A program made the position numbers and the translations under genes. A stretch of DNA of 64,000 nucleotides from Baylisascaris procyonis. Lineage: Eukaryota > Nematoda > Chromadorea > Rhabditida > Ascarididae. The stretch's first letter is position 1; each line of letters starts with the position of its first letter. Below are positions 1 through 13,600 of the stretch, piece after piece. The notes beneath the pieces are model-generated. The model searched no databases. It had not been told where the DNA came from and saw only the letters and a program-made list of their open reading frames with translations. The stretch covers positions 1,860,001-1,924,000 of the forward strand of contig JAZARR010000237.1 of NCBI GenBank assembly GCA_037389465.1, in the 5' to 3' direction.

Positions 1-1172
1 TTTTTTATCGGGCAGAATAAACTCGACCCGTGTGGTTGCCGTTCCTTGGTGTTGCGTAGCCGGATTACCGTATCAGCCTCAGCGGTTGTTCTGGCAACTC
101 AGATCCGCTGCACAAGTTGACTATGATATTGTTCCCGGAATGCACGTTCGCAGGGTTCTCAGTTATTCCAGCTGGCAATTTTTTAAGGAGCCGTTACTGG
201 TAACACCGGTCAGCTTTCAGACATCTCACTCAGGGTGTTTAGTTTTGCAGAGTCATACCGCGAATCGAGGTCACGATTTTGATATTCCCCCATGATACTG
301 ATATGCATACTTAAGAAGTATATTGCATGTAAGCTGAAAAATGTTAGTGTTAGCTGTAGGCGCTAAGTTAGGTGGCTTTCGTTTCCGTAAAAAAGCTGCC
401 GGTTCAAGATCGGCTTTCCATTTGAGCAATGAAGATGCTTTTACTTGATCTTTGTCAAGAAAAAGGGTGGATTTCTATGTTTTCTTCGTTAAGTCCATCA
501 GTGCCAATGCTAAGTGACGTTTTTTGGATTGGTCGTCCAGCAATCTTTACCAAGTCGTATTAATATAATAGTTTTTGGTTATGAGCATGTAATGCGTCGA
601 TTAGAGATGGAATAATAATTTATACTGACGTTTCGGCTCTTTCAGCCCTAATCATAGCACACCAAGCTGAAATTCTACCCAATTAAACCCACCTTCTCTT
701 GCACCGGCGTTCATACCACATCTGTTTGAAACCCATGCAACTCTATGAAACGTAAAAAAAGTGTATTTTATATGATGAATATCAGCTTGGTGTGCTATGA
801 TTAGGGCTCAGAGAGCCGAAACGTCAGCATAAATTATTATTCCATCTGTGCTCGACGCATTACATGGTCATATCCAAAAACTATTATACTGATACATCTA
901 TCGATCATGCGTCTGCGAAAGAACAGTGTTACTGCTCATATTCGTTACCAAGTCTTTGCTTGGGCTACTATTAAAAGCTTACAAAATCCCTCTCGCGTTT
1001 TTCCATATTTCACATGTAACAGGCTACGCAGTGAATCGCTTGGCAAAGAGGAAAAAAGAGAGAAGGGGTGGCGAGAGAGATTTGGCACGAAAAGGTTGTG
1101 GAGATTATGCGGAAACGTTGGTCTGGGCGAGGCTGGCGTTTATATATGTATTGACTAATTTATGTATTGCAG
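1..1172. other. Upstream stretch, probably intronic, no assignable exon
   Basis: This stretch precedes the first recognisable exon of the KDM4-like gene and is probably intron of that gene, whose JmjN, JmjC and first zinc-binding parts must lie outside the window. An open frame at 32-295 contains a WCC motif but shows no zinc-finger spacing I can match to PHD1 and has no convincing flanking splice sites. The only clear structure is the foldback element at 557-893. Confidence 0.4.
557..893. repeat. Foldback (MITE-like) inverted repeat
   Basis: The left arm (about 557-670) and right arm (about 783-893) are reverse complements at roughly 90% identity. They share blocks such as GACGTTTCGGCTCT and CTAATCATAGCACACCAAGC, and enclose about 112 bp of unrelated sequence. 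Arms of more than 110 bp around a short core, with no coding sequence, fit a non-autonomous foldback DNA element. I see no clear target-site duplication and no second copy in this window. Confidence 0.75.
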
Positions 1173-3946
1173 AGTGGTGGCGATTTCGTGCATGTTATAT
1201 GTGCTCTTATGAATCGTCGCACCATCTTCCCGGATCCGATTACACTGAATTCGGCGTACACACGGCCACTATTGAAGCTTCAGTCGCCGATCAAATATGC
1301 GGATCGTCCGGATCCGGAATACTTGTCAGCTTTCGGGATCATGCAAGAACGTGGCAAATTTCAGTGCGAGTACTGCAAAAACAGTCGTGAAGGTGAGCCG
1401 CCATTGCTGTTTTCATATTCCACTTTTCTGCTTTTAGGCTATCATCTGCTCACTGCGGAGAGTGTCTGCCATATCAGCTTGAGCGAAGTTTACAATGTTG
1501 ATGCCCAGCCCTATTCCGGGTTTCAACCCTCAAAATTTTCCTTGATACCGATACTCTAAGGATTTGTTATTTTCTGTGGACCTTACCTCCATGAATGAGT
1601 CTCGCAACCGTTACTTCTACGATATTGAAGCACCCCCCCCCCCTCCCTCTGTTGCTGAAAGATATTGAGGCGCGTTCCTGAAAATTTCAAGACCTCGTAA
1701 CCTTTCTTGTAATGTAGCTGTAGTCACTATGAAAATGGATTACCGTGCCGGAGTGAATCGCTCGGCATTTTAACTGAAATTATGATGGCTGGGTACTGAT
1801 GTTTTAAATATGACTTACCTTTGTTCACATAGTTGATATCGAGGGAGAAAGATGTTTATCTTTTCGAGGGCATTTTTGTTTGGAGGGAGGAGTGGGGCTA
1901 TCTTATGCCAGTATTTTCCGGATCCACAGTTAGAACTGTTCAGTGTCTTGCCGGTGTTGTGGATTTAACATCTTCAGTCTTCTGAAAGTGGAATTATAGT
2001 GGGGATGTTGATGGAAAACTTTCCAGTATTTTTTCTGGTCGTAATATTTGCTTCAGTAGTGACATTCGGCACCGAATTGAACAAGTGATATAAGTAGGGA
2101 GGGACATGAGGTTTAGACATAGTCGCAGTGCCAATTTGAATTTTTTTACCTCAAGAAGTTGTTCCTCTTATGACTGTCGAGCCTTATTGCGCTGCTTCGT
2201 CCCCATGCTAGGCGAGGTGGTTCGGGAGCAGAGCCAACAAGTCTGATCGGAGCTTACTTACAGCCGACTGCGCAGTAACCAGTTCAAAATGATGAACGAT
2301 CTGTTTAAATTCTGCTTAAGTGATGAAAAAATTTGAACCAGATGATTAGCGAAACGAAATTGTTGAATGATAAAGTGTGAAATGGGGAGTTTCATTAAAG
2401 GTCTCCTGAAGTGTTTGGTATGCGAAGAAACGTTATTCCACGCAACGTGCGGTCGCATGGCGGGAGTGTCGTTCGAGTTTCGCAATTGGCCCGACCTCAC
2501 GGTGGCCGTATGCCCGGATCATAATGAAGGTTATCTGTGTTTCTTGCATTTGATCTTCTTTGAAATTTTCGGCAAATCATATAGCTCTAACCAGTAAAAT
2601 GTTAAAGGCTCGTGGTGACTTTCGGTATCCTCCCCTTTCCGCACACCTCCTTTTATCCGGTCCTGAAAACTTCGTAGAGTGGATTCGTAAATTCGTAAAT
2701 TTTAAGGTTTCTTTGAGTAGAGTTTTCTCTTATATTTACTCTTGATATATCCAACTCATGGCGTGTGTTTTTTTAAATTTTTCTTATATTTTTGACCTCT
2801 GCATAGGAATGAGGGTACACGAGAAAAAAATTAACGAGCCACTTGATCAGTCCACCAATTTTTTTTTGTGGTTAAAGGTGTAGCTAGAATGGTGTTGTTA
2901 AACTTTTAATTCTTATTTATCTTCCTGTTTGTCATTGTGTTTGTGACGACTGCTATGTGCTTGTTTGATAGTCTTTTGATATAACTAGGAATACGCTAGA
3001 CATCTGGGGACCCAAAGTGAACGTCGACATTTTCTATGATAGGCAGCAAGTGAGGTCCTTTTGAGATTTTATTCAGTGTTTCTCAAATGTCCGAAGTTAA
3101 ACTGTTGAGACATAGTCGAAAGCAGTCTTTCATATCCGGCGAGATATTTATGTGCATGTTAGGTTCATGTTTAATGACCGCATGGTTGACGTTTTAGATG
3201 CGTTGAGATGATACGAATCATTTCAGTGACGGATGAATCTGCGACTGTATCAGTGGGGGACAGAGTTAGGGTATATCTCGCGCAATGTCCCGATCGTCTA
3301 CCGAAGGGAGTTGTAACGGCGGTCAAAACGCAGGAATATTGCACCGTTAATTTCATGGACCGTAATTGGAGTGACGATATGCAGCCCGAAGACATAATCG
3401 AGTGCGAGTGCTCACGCATTCAATGCAACGGATGGCACGTTCCAGGTGCAAAGGTGAGCTATAAAAAGTGAGGATTTTGAGTGGGATCACAGGTTCAGCA
3501 TTGAGAAGGGTCGAACGAATTCGTTCTTGTTCTGCAGGATTTTTTTTTTTTTTCGCTACACCTAGTTAAGCTTATGGGTGATCGCATCTTTACATCTGTG
3601 GATCTCCCACAGTACATATTAGCTTTCATGGGATTTCTTTTGATCCTGCCTTTAGTTCTGTGATAAGCAAAAGTCTTCCTTAACTCTTCATTTGCTTATC
3701 CCAGAGGAGAGGGGGAAGAAGTATTATTTTTGTTAATTAATTTATTTATAGATAAAGATGAAATGGGATGACGGTACATTGTACGAGGGTGTGTTCCGCA
3801 ATCGTTACATCAGCACGTTGTTGACGGTGGAGCTAACATCGAAGCAGCACTCGAATCACCTCCCCAATGTGGTCACCGTTAAGCGGGAAGCTGTATTTGC
3901 TCGTGGCGAGAGGCCTGCAGAGGAATCACAATTGTCGCCTTCGTAG
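1173..3946 (+). CDS. jmjd-2: KDM4/JMJD-2 histone lysine demethylase, 3' exons (partial)
   Basis: These are the last four exons of a KDM4-type JmjC demethylase, a nuclear enzyme family that removes methyl groups from histone H3 K9/K36. Exons are 1173-1392, 2401-2529, 3227-3453 and 3752-3946 (TAG stop); intron phases agree throughout and give 256 residues. Exons 1-2 encode the second half of an extended PHD finger, with ligands in order: VHVIC, CEYC, CLVC, HATC, CPDH. Exons 3-4 encode the hybrid tandem Tudor domain, seen as VSVGDRVRV, QPEDII, then KMKWDDGTLYEGVF and VTVKREAVF. The order ePHD then double Tudor at the C terminus is characteristic of KDM4. The catalytic JmjN/JmjC region lies outside the window. 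The acceptor at 2400 (TTAAAG) is weak but is the only one that keeps phase. The gene symbol follows the Caenorhabditis orthologue and is an inference. Confidence 0.85.
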
Positions 3947-4519
3947 TTAGTTGTCTATTGTTGCTGTAACTTTTAAACGCTGCTGCGAGTTTGATTTCAT
4001 CTGAAAAGATGAACCTCTGTCTCGAAGCTTTTTACGGGTTGTTTCGAAACCATCTAAATTTTGACAAAGCGCTTTTAATTGGATGGATTGAAATTAAACA
4101 TTATGAAATCAAACAGACAAATCAAAAATTTTTCTGTTGAGATTTAACGACACAGCTTCCTGCTTAACGATGAGTGGATCAGTCGGCAAGGGAAAGATTA
4201 TTTGAATAGCGTTCTTCCTCAGGGGTGTCTCTGAGCAGCGTATCTCATGTTCGAAAATTTCAGGCGTTTGCTCTGTTGTAGAAAGAGTCATTGAATGTTT
4301 TTTTTTGTATTGTTTCTTCTCATTAATGATCATACATTTTTTTTATTCTGTTCGAAATCCCCCTCCTATTCAAGTTCATTGCCTCACTTCGAGGTGACCA
4401 ATCGAATATTGCCTTTATTTGGATAAAACGCTTCAATGACAAAAGTCATTCCTTACCGAGCAAAATTCTTCGTGCATATTGGGCTTTTCTACTTTAAAAG
4501 GCACCGTAGAGGTGGAATT

Positions 4520-4525
4520 AATAAA
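4520..4525 (+). terminator. Possible polyadenylation signal
   Basis: An AATAAA hexamer lies about 575 bp after the stop codon of the KDM4-like gene. It is the first canonical hexamer I noticed downstream, but such hexamers are common in AT-rich DNA. Confidence 0.25.
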
Positions 4526-5787
4526 GAGGATTGAGTACCTACAAAAAGACGTTATTTCTGTTTTATACATTTTTGACTTTTGTGCCACCTCCTAGATGGA
4601 GTTAGGATCAATCAACAGATTGCGAGAGATATCGTCGAAATCTTGAAATTGGCTCAAGAGTTGAATTGAATGTTCCACCTCATTAGATCATCATTTCAGT
4701 CACTCTGTACCGTGCAACGAACGTACCCCGGCATTGATTACTTAGGTTCCTTCTTGCTGCTAGTTTATGCCCACATTTTCATTTCAAAAGTCTTACCGAA
4801 AACATTAGATAGTGCCCACTAAAGGAGCACGTTTCGTTGCAAAGAAGTCAATGTTTGTGTCTGTAACGTTGTCTATAACGCTTTATCGTTGAACAATTTT
4901 TATCGTTGTGTGTAATTCGTGATCCTAGGTCGTATTTAATTTCATTTGTTTTATAATGCTAGTATTTCCACTCATATTTGCGCCTAGTAGTTTTTCGGAT
5001 TTTTATTCAATGAATCGAAATGATGGTGGGAAAGGACTGAAAAAACAAACGGCGATCCATTTTTATTTATTTTCATTGAAGTCCCAGTTTCATTTTGAGC
5101 GCCGAATGCCAGATTTAATAAAGGTGAATTATACCTGCTGGAAATGGCAACTATCACCACAAAAGAAAATGGATGATAAAGCGCCTATAGAACTGTTTAC
5201 TACTTTGTAGAGGATGGCGTATTTTCTGATAGGTTTTTCCTCCTATAGTCTCCTATAAGGCAGTTGAGATGCGGACGATTGTGACGCGAGCGACTGCAAT
5301 ACGACACCTAGAAGTAATCCTCAAAATTTTAGCCATCCAGTTTGCCAAACAATTCCCAAACTTTATCCTGCAAAAAAGCGATTCTTTAAAGGTTCAAACT
5401 CTTGACCATATGGATCATTCCTAAATATGCATTGCCACAATCGTACGTTTGCTCTTGCAATCGTCATTTGCTGTTATTTCTGGAGTGTCCTATAAGAAGC
5501 TGGTAAGACACGTCTAAGAGATAAATTAGAGAAATATGTTTACTAATTGCGCAGCTTCTGAATAAACGAAAACAAATCGGAATCGATTCATCCACAGCAC
5601 GACTCGACCGTCCCTTCATAGTTGACAACAAGCTATCGAAAAATTGTTTCCAGATCGTTTTCCTATTTCTCTGTTCACCTACCTATAAGCAATCGCAAAT
5701 CAACAAGCTGCCGACAGCACTAATATGGAAATAGTAAAATATTTTACTACAGGCAGCCACCGAGTACATGCAAGTATTTGTTTTCGT

Positions 5788-5919
5788 ACCCTCCTTCACG
5801 GTTGCTTCGCCGAACGCCCTCTTTGTTTGGTTAACGTCGACGTGCGTTGCGAGATCATTGCTTCTCTCTCTATCTAACAGAGAACAAAGAGGGCGTTCAG
5901 CCAAGCAACCGTGGAGGGT
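5788..5919. repeat. Imperfect inverted repeat (long hairpin)
   Basis: 5788-5827 and 5883-5919 are reverse complements apart from a 3-bp gap and about three mismatches, sharing CGAACGCCCTCTTTGTT / AACAAAGAGGGCGTTC and an ACGGTTGCTT block. The 55-bp loop holds no gene. Weaker complementarity extends outward on both sides, so this may be the centre of a larger degraded foldback element. Confidence 0.65.
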
Positions 5920-8900
5920 GCAAATGCCCGCGTACTACGTCTTACTGTAGTCGAATGGTGGCGCTTCATGCATGCGTTCATCATGAACGAAAATAATCTT
6001 TGGCTTCGAAGTCGTAGTTATGACTAGTATCACCAAATTGTCTCCATTCCTTTCGCATTACGATGCATATGCTACAGCAGTTGCTTGTTTGAACAATTAC
6101 ACTTGGCAAGCAGAGCTACGACGAACAAGTGGGACCATCAATAATGATCCACATACATGCAGTTAATTCCCTATGGATTTGAATTGGATTTTTATCTAAT
6201 GCTCATTTCAACTGCACTCTCTTAACATTCTTTTAAAGCTGTTTATTAGTGTCATGCATTCGGATGCTTATCGCAGTATGCATTAACTACTACAAAAGAA
6301 GTATGAAACTACAAATATATGCAATTATTTACTCATTATAGATCGTATAGATTTTTTTTTTCATAAAACAAGGAATGTATAGATTTTCTTTTCACAGGTC
6401 TGCGGAGGGAAAAAAGAAAGAAAAAGAAGTAGGGACTTATATATAACTGCTGGAATAATGAAATGAAGGAGTGTTTGAAATAAAAAAGAATTGCATTGTG
6501 AAAAGAATTTTTTTTTAGAAAGCAGAGCATTGGTAATCGGTTAGTTGGTTCATTTCGCGCTTTGTAATCGCTATCGAAAGGCAAAAGTCACACTTTTGGT
6601 AATTCTTCCCCCAGGCTAAACGTTTAGAAGCGATGGACTGTTAATTATGATCATCGGAATGAGTGATCCTTCTCCATATAAAATGTTCGCTCATCCCTTT
6701 TGCCTCATTTCAATGCCCCGACAGTTGTCTCAGCAACCGTTCACCTTTGAGCTCTTTCTAATATTTGCAATCTTTGTTTTATTTTCATACTGGAGATATG
6801 GAGCAGTAGTGATGACCTAGGTGATGTCACCCTTTCATTGCTGTATAAATTATTGAGTGTTACGCTATGAACAAATTAGCCAGCTAGTTGGAATTTGTGC
6901 TGTTCTCGTTTGTGAAAATATTCCATCACATTGCTATGTGGCACTATACAAATGTGAATCTATTGCCTCTGAATTATTTCCTTTTAACTCAATTTTTGCA
7001 TATATATTTATCAACCACAATGCACTTCTTTGACAGTAGTTTACGTTTAATTAAACAGATTGCTGAACTCGGATGTCCATATGCAAAAATTGTTGCTTGT
7101 TAAGATTTCAATCTGCCTTAAATCGATTGGGATTCTATTTTTGCAACCGATAGCATTGATATTGCTTTCGTTGACTCTATTCTTCTATTTGAAGCTTTCA
7201 AACGAGAACTAATGGAACCGACACGTGAGCCAAACATTTCAGATCTCGTTTTTTACAGTGATCGTTGATCGCACGACAGCATAAACGGTTCTTTACCACA
7301 TCAGATAGCAGTACCCTCTGATCTGGAATTTGTAAAGAGATGCCTTGATGCATGAGGTATCCACTTCCTAATTTGCAAAATGAAGTCTGATGTGCGCTTT
7401 TCCTGATTTTATTGGATTGACTGGATTTCAGTCTCAGTGAGAAACACAATAAGGTGGTCCAAACCTTGAAGGGTTATGCGGATATGCTCATATTGTTGAT
7501 TATTTCTTCAACAAAATCGACTGCATTCACGACATACATTTGAAACGTCATAAAGCAAAAAACGTCAAATTGCAGTGCTTAGTCACCCATCTTGTAGAAG
7601 TGTTTCAGCTGAAAACACATAGAAGCAATTGAACCATTCCACTACAACTTTGAACGTTATATCTATCTGAAAGGATACCTGAACGCTATCCAATTTTGCA
7701 CAGTCTTTGAAAGGATACCTAAACGTGAGCACCATAGAAATATGAGTTTCAATTAACGAAGAAACTGGTTATCACCATTTAAAATAGCTTTCATTATTAT
7801 GTTGTGTGAATATCCGATGAAATATCCGAGAAGTGAACAATGCTGAGAGTTTCATAAGATGTCTAAGTGATTTTTGATGTTGGTTTTTGTTGCGCAGCTC
7901 CATGTTCTTACGTTTAGCATTTTCTTTTCATGTTTTTCAACTTGAATTACCTTGCACAATGTGCACATTAGCCATCGCAGATGCATCTATCTTTTTTTTT
8001 GCTTTTCATTTCTTTTATGAAACATGGCCATTTCACGCTTCTCATGTTCACTTATTTGTTCATTTATTCGTTTATAAAGGACAGCGAACTCGAATCAGCT
8101 TTCAAATTAAACTCAGGTTTCGAGCTACAACTTTCAAAAAAATATGACAGCCTTCCGTCAAAAATCATAGCTGGTGTTGTGTAGCACAGGAACGTATTAT
8201 GCATTTAATCCTTTGCGTTTTTGAATGCAATCAGTAGCGATCAGTGTTGAAAATCTCGAAGCGAAAATCGCTTTCTACAGTGTTCAATCTCCGTGTTAGC
8301 ATAATATCACTGGATCGAATATGCATTTCTCATGGTCGTCGTTCGCCGAGTTGCACAATTTCTGTGCTCAAAGATTGCAAGGCGGATTTTCATTGTTGTA
8401 TATCCATATTGTCGTACACTTGAAACTTTTTCAAATGTTCTGAAAAATAGCAATACTGTTACGTCTCTTTTTCCATTTTCGTAATATTCTAATCATGAAC
8501 CCTGTTTGAGAAGCTGGAAGAAAGAGTGTGGTAGCAAATGTGTTTAGGAATAGGAGCAACGAAAGTTATTCGTTTGTGGATAAGTTTGTTTAAGTGGTAA
8601 CGTTTGAAGAATGTGACAAACATTTTTTTTTTTGTAGTGTAATTCACCGCATAATCTTGATTCAGGGATTGAGCCTTCAGCACATTCATCCCATTTCTTT
8701 TCATTCATTTAGGGTAGTGATATCAACGTGTTTTGAAGATCACCGACGTTTTGATTTCGATGTTTTCTATAATCACTTCGTCAGTAATATTCATTTGAAA
8801 GTGCTCGATAAGTGTGAATTGTATTCTGTCTTTTTTCATTTGATGCAAAAATTTTTTTTGTTTTTGTTTTTTATTGTGTAAAACGTCAACTTTTAAGAAC

Positions 8901-10611
8901 AAAAAAAAGAAAGACTAATAAAGGTGCTCATTAACTGCTTTGAAATCGAGTAGTAATTTATGCTCTAAAGTCGGTCTTGAAAAGTTGCATCTCCTAAACA
9001 TCGAACGACCGTTATGAACTGCTCCTTTGGTACGCTCAGGTGAAATGCTGCATTGTCGTTCGCTCAATCAGCGCACGCTTGTTCCGCAATTATTTATTCT
9101 CTCATATTGACGCTGGTTGCCTCACTGATCATCTTTCACTGCCATCTTGCGACATTTTTTTCTTTTTCCTTTTTTTTTTCATTGAGCAACTAAAATTTGG
9201 TGTATTTCTTTACATTACTTTCTAATTGCTTAGGCGTTTTTCAGTTTTCTCTTTTTCATTGGAATTATATAGAACTTGGTTGCATAAGCATGTCCTTAAT
9301 ACCTTCACCAAGGCGGCTTTTAAAAGACCTCTTGAACCGTTGCAGCTCATTTATGAGCAACTGCTTCTTATTTTTGATTTAGAACAGTTTATGGTATTGT
9401 CGAGTGATACTCGATCAACATTTTTTTCGAAAGTATTTTCTCCTTTAGAAAGTTTATATTAACGCTAAAGCCTACACCCCCGTTCGATTGAAAGAAAATT
9501 TGCGAATAGATCTTGCCATATGCTTTCCACGTTATTCCAATGTGGAACTCCTTGCCGTATGATGTAGTTATGGCCTACAATTTGTGTTATAAACGGCGCT
9601 TAAAGCAATGCGATTTGGCTGTGATATCCACTGCTCGGTAGTTGTAACTATAATTTTACCCACCCTATTTCCGCATAATCATGTCTGCATTTCCATCTGT
9701 TTTCATCCCTTATGATCTCTGCTATTATTTTTTTTCTCTTCTTTGGTTTTAAGTGCATAACTGTGTGCCCTGTTTGTGGTTGCAGATGTTCTTGTTGTTT
9801 CTTTGCTCATTTATTTTATGGGACGCCTGTTCTGTGCTTTTTCTCTTGTGAGATAAAGATGTTTTTACTCGCTGTGCTGTCTGCCTCCTTCCCTTTTCGA
9901 GGAAGGATGCTGTCAGCAGGAAGGGGCTAAAGGGTAAACGTTGCCGATGCTGTGCTCGTAGCCTCAACGCCAAGTTAACCACATGTGAATGAAGACCACA
10001 TAAGTGGATGTGATCGGGCTCATGATTAGCCATAAGTGTGTGCTCCTTCAGTCACTTGATTTACCTTCCAGAATAGTCTGCTGGCGTCTTTAAATGCGTG
10101 ACGAAATTAAGGCCGAAGTCATGCACATGTCTTTAGTTGTGTTCTCCTTCCCATGCCCTAAGTCTTTGAGCTTTTATATATTCGAGGTTATATGGTTGAT
10201 TTTTGAGTTAAGTTAGAAATTAGTGATATGAACTTCCTTGTAAGTAAGACAAATCTTGGCAAAGACTTTGAAAATTCATTGTGTCGTTCATTCGTTTCGT
10301 TTTTTTTTTCAGATTTCCGCTTGTTTATAAAAAGTCCAAGTGAACTTTCAAACGTTTGCCGAAGAAGAAAATTAGACTAGTGTTGTGGATGAAATTTTAA
10401 AAGGTGAAATGCCATAACGCCATATTTCTAATACTTTGCAATCACATCGCAGGATGTAGTTGTTATGCGATCGATTGTCGGCGTAGCATTTGCATGCTTC
10501 AAATTGTTTAAATTGGTTAGATATTGACACCGAATATGTTAGTCAATTCTTTGAAACGTCCATAACATCCTCAGTAAGTCAATGCCATTACAAAAGAAGT
10601 TTAAATTATGC

Positions 10612-10621
10612 GTTCTTTCAG
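10612..10621 (+). promoter_or_regulatory. Probable trans-splice acceptor of the OST48 gene
   Basis: A TTCTTTCAG acceptor lies 44 bp upstream of the OST48 start codon, with no in-frame coding sequence before it. In nematodes this arrangement marks the site where a spliced leader is joined to the mRNA. It could instead end a 5' UTR intron. Confidence 0.5.
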
Positions 10622-10665
10622 GAGCATTGTGCCATTTTGGGTGATCGACGGAGGAGTCGTTGAAG

Positions 10666-13600
10666 ATGGCGGCGCATGTTTCGGTTTTGATGCTTATTGC
10701 CTTATGTGCAACGTTCGCAACAGCGGGTCGTATTCTTGTACTTGTGGATAATCTGAATATTCGTGAAACACATTCCATTTTTCTTAAATCACTCTCAGGT
10801 GTGTGGACTTCTGTTCTTGTCACGTTATCTTTGCAACTTATATCGGCACAAATCACCCTTCAGGAAATTGGCATTACCTGTTGGCGTTCGATGGCCTCTT
10901 ATAACGTTATTGTATCTTGTTGCTCAACTCTTTTGTACGTTAGTTATTCAAAGATCATTCACTAAAATTTTCAGCACTTACCACCATTTATTACATCATC
11001 ACCATGCATAAGTAGCCAATAAAGCTCTTCATAGGGGGTTCATTTTTTTGAGATTTTTTCGACCAAGGGTTTTCCCTATCTTTAAACGAATATGACACCT
11101 GCGTATATATGCATATATGTGTATGTGTTGATACTTATGTGGCATAAGAGGGAACTTGCATAGTTTAATTCAAAGGGCTTTTTAACAACATTTATATACG
11201 ACGATACCGTCGATTAATACCGTTGTGAAGATCTGTACTATGGCTAGGTGTTTACAGCAGATCTCCAACTCGAACCTTTACTTCATCTTCTCATGTACAA
11301 TTGATAGCAACCTTCACGCACAGGGCAGAGTTATATGCATCACCGATCGACTTTTCTACATAAGCATGTGACTGTTCTTCATAATTGTCTGACCGGTGCC
11401 GAACTTCGTAGGGATGCGTTTTGATGCTTGGGTGCTCCGAAAATATCATTCTTATGATTAGAAAGTTTTGACATAATGATCCCCACTTACCTCTTTCCCT
11501 GCCTCCATCTGGCATGGAGTAGGCAAACCTTTCCTTGGGATCAAGACTGTTGCTTTTTCAAAAGTGTTGTTTTTAAAATATTAAACTTTTTGTTAAGTTC
11601 GAGACTTAACTTTGCAGTTTACAATATTCTTTAAGAGTGAGGATTAGAATGGGGAAAGTAGGCCAGTTAAAGCTTGAATTTCACTCGATGTTTAATTCTT
11701 ACGGCGCCGTGTTGTTGCCGTTGATTTTATTTATGCGATCTGAAAAACTGCATAAATCTCGCCCATAAATTTCATTCCAGCATATAGAAAGTTTTTCCCT
11801 GTTATTTTGAATGACTAGTTTCAGAGAGGGGACACAAGCTGAATATTAAGGCGGCTGACGACCCTTCACTGGCGTTAACGAAGTATGGAGAACGGCTGTA
11901 CGACCACCTCATCCTCTTCGCACCAGGAGTTGACGGTAACCTTTGCTTGTGAAACGTATTTCCACCTGAAGCCGCTGAAATGCTTGCTTATGGTGAAAAA
12001 AAAAATAATCGGAGCCGCAGACGGGTTGGCAATAATTCCGCTTCCCACTCGTACTGCTCCCCATCCCCTTGCCATCTAGTTTTGAGCCTGCAGCTGCAAC
12101 ACAGATTTTTAAAACAAATCGTTAGGCAAAACGAGAATGATCTTTTAAAAAACGTCACGGAGCTTTAAAGATACGTTCTTGTCTCAATAAGAAGGCAATA
12201 TCTCGGAATTATGAAAAAAACAAATATGCTGAGTAGGGAAGGAAAAAGTGAAGGAAAATAAGACAAATGGCAAATAAATTTTAAATTGTAAGTTGAGATG
12301 TTGTAAGAATATTTTTAAAGGCGAAGGTCACGGCAGTGAACAATTAAAAGCATAAATATTAAGTCTTCTTACAATATTTGATATGCTTTAGTGATTCTTA
12401 CGGTTATCTCAAAAGGTTTTCATACATGATTTTGGAATATCAGTCAGATGCTATAGAGCTTTGCAATCCGAACTTACCGTAACGAAGGATTACGCTGTGA
12501 GAACTGCAAAAAATTAGCTTCCATTGCGCGAATTTGGAGTCGGTGTACTCCAAGGTCATAAGTATCGCTTTTTGATCGGTGTCATTCGAGGTGTTTGTTA
12601 TCATCATCTGAGTTTAAAGCACCGGGGGATATTGAGGTCGCACGAATTCGATTCACAGGATTCGATGCATTCGGGAAGGGCACGAGCTATTTAGGGCAAT
12701 GCCAAGTTGGTTCTGAAACAAATTACCGTGGTATTTTGACAGCCGCTAAAAAGGGAGCAGCCGGTTAGACGGTAAAACTCCGGAGGTCATTCAGGTTTAG
12801 AAGTAAATTGATAGACCGCTAACGATAACCTGTCAGTTTCTTTTTTGCCGTGTCTCGTTTCGCGGCCCTCTGGCTATTTTTTATATCGCCCTTCTCCAAT
12901 TCTCCCCTTTCCACTTCTGCCCGTCTGCCGGACAGTTGTTGATATCCCTTTATGTTGAAAGTAATCGTAAGCTGTTTGGACGATTTTACGCTATATCTGT
13001 TGAATAATGGTTTTAATGAAGTTGCATAAATTGAAGAATTTGGTGGAAGCGTGAGCGTGAAAGAAATCACTGCTTTCATCGATGATGGTGGCAATGTGCT
13101 GATTGCGGCCGGAACGCAGATTGGCGATGCGCTTCGTGATCTGGCTGCGGAGAACGGATTCGAATTCGATGAGGACAAGACTGCTGTTATCGATCACGTT
13201 AACTACGACACTGTTCTTGTAAGTATCATTCCATTCCCATGTGACAGTTTTTTGTGACCTAATCGCTTTGTTAGAAGTTTTGCTAGTTAGTCTTCTTATG
13301 AGACTGTTGTTGTTGTTATTATTGTTGCTATGGTTGTGTAGGGATGAGGCCAAACTGACTGTGCGCTCTTTTGCTGCTCGTAGAGTTTTGGGGTTCGTTT
13401 ATGCCATCAATATCCCCTTTCTCATTCTCCGTTATTTCCGTAGGGATCTTTTTGTAAGATAACTCCCGCCGAGACGCGTTTACAGCTATCAACGAACTTG
13501 TCTATTTACTGATGATTTCCGCTTAAACGTGTATTGTAGTGTAAGACTCTGCTGTACTTGTTCTTCTCGGTGGACATTAGGTGAAAAACAGAAGTGACGC

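Larger units (their letters stand above)
3947..10611. other. Intergenic region with no recognised gene
   Basis: About 6.7 kb of AT-rich DNA lies between the KDM4-like stop codon and the OST48 gene. The open frames here (such as 4956-5210, 7887-8147, 9226-9462) are short, rich in F/L/S as expected of translated T-rich DNA, and have no paired splice sites or recognisable motif. It contains a possible polyadenylation signal at 4520, a hairpin at 5788-5919 and a short direct repeat (GAAAGGATACCT near 7670 and 7709). The 3' UTR of the upstream gene and the promoter of the downstream gene must lie here. Confidence 0.5.
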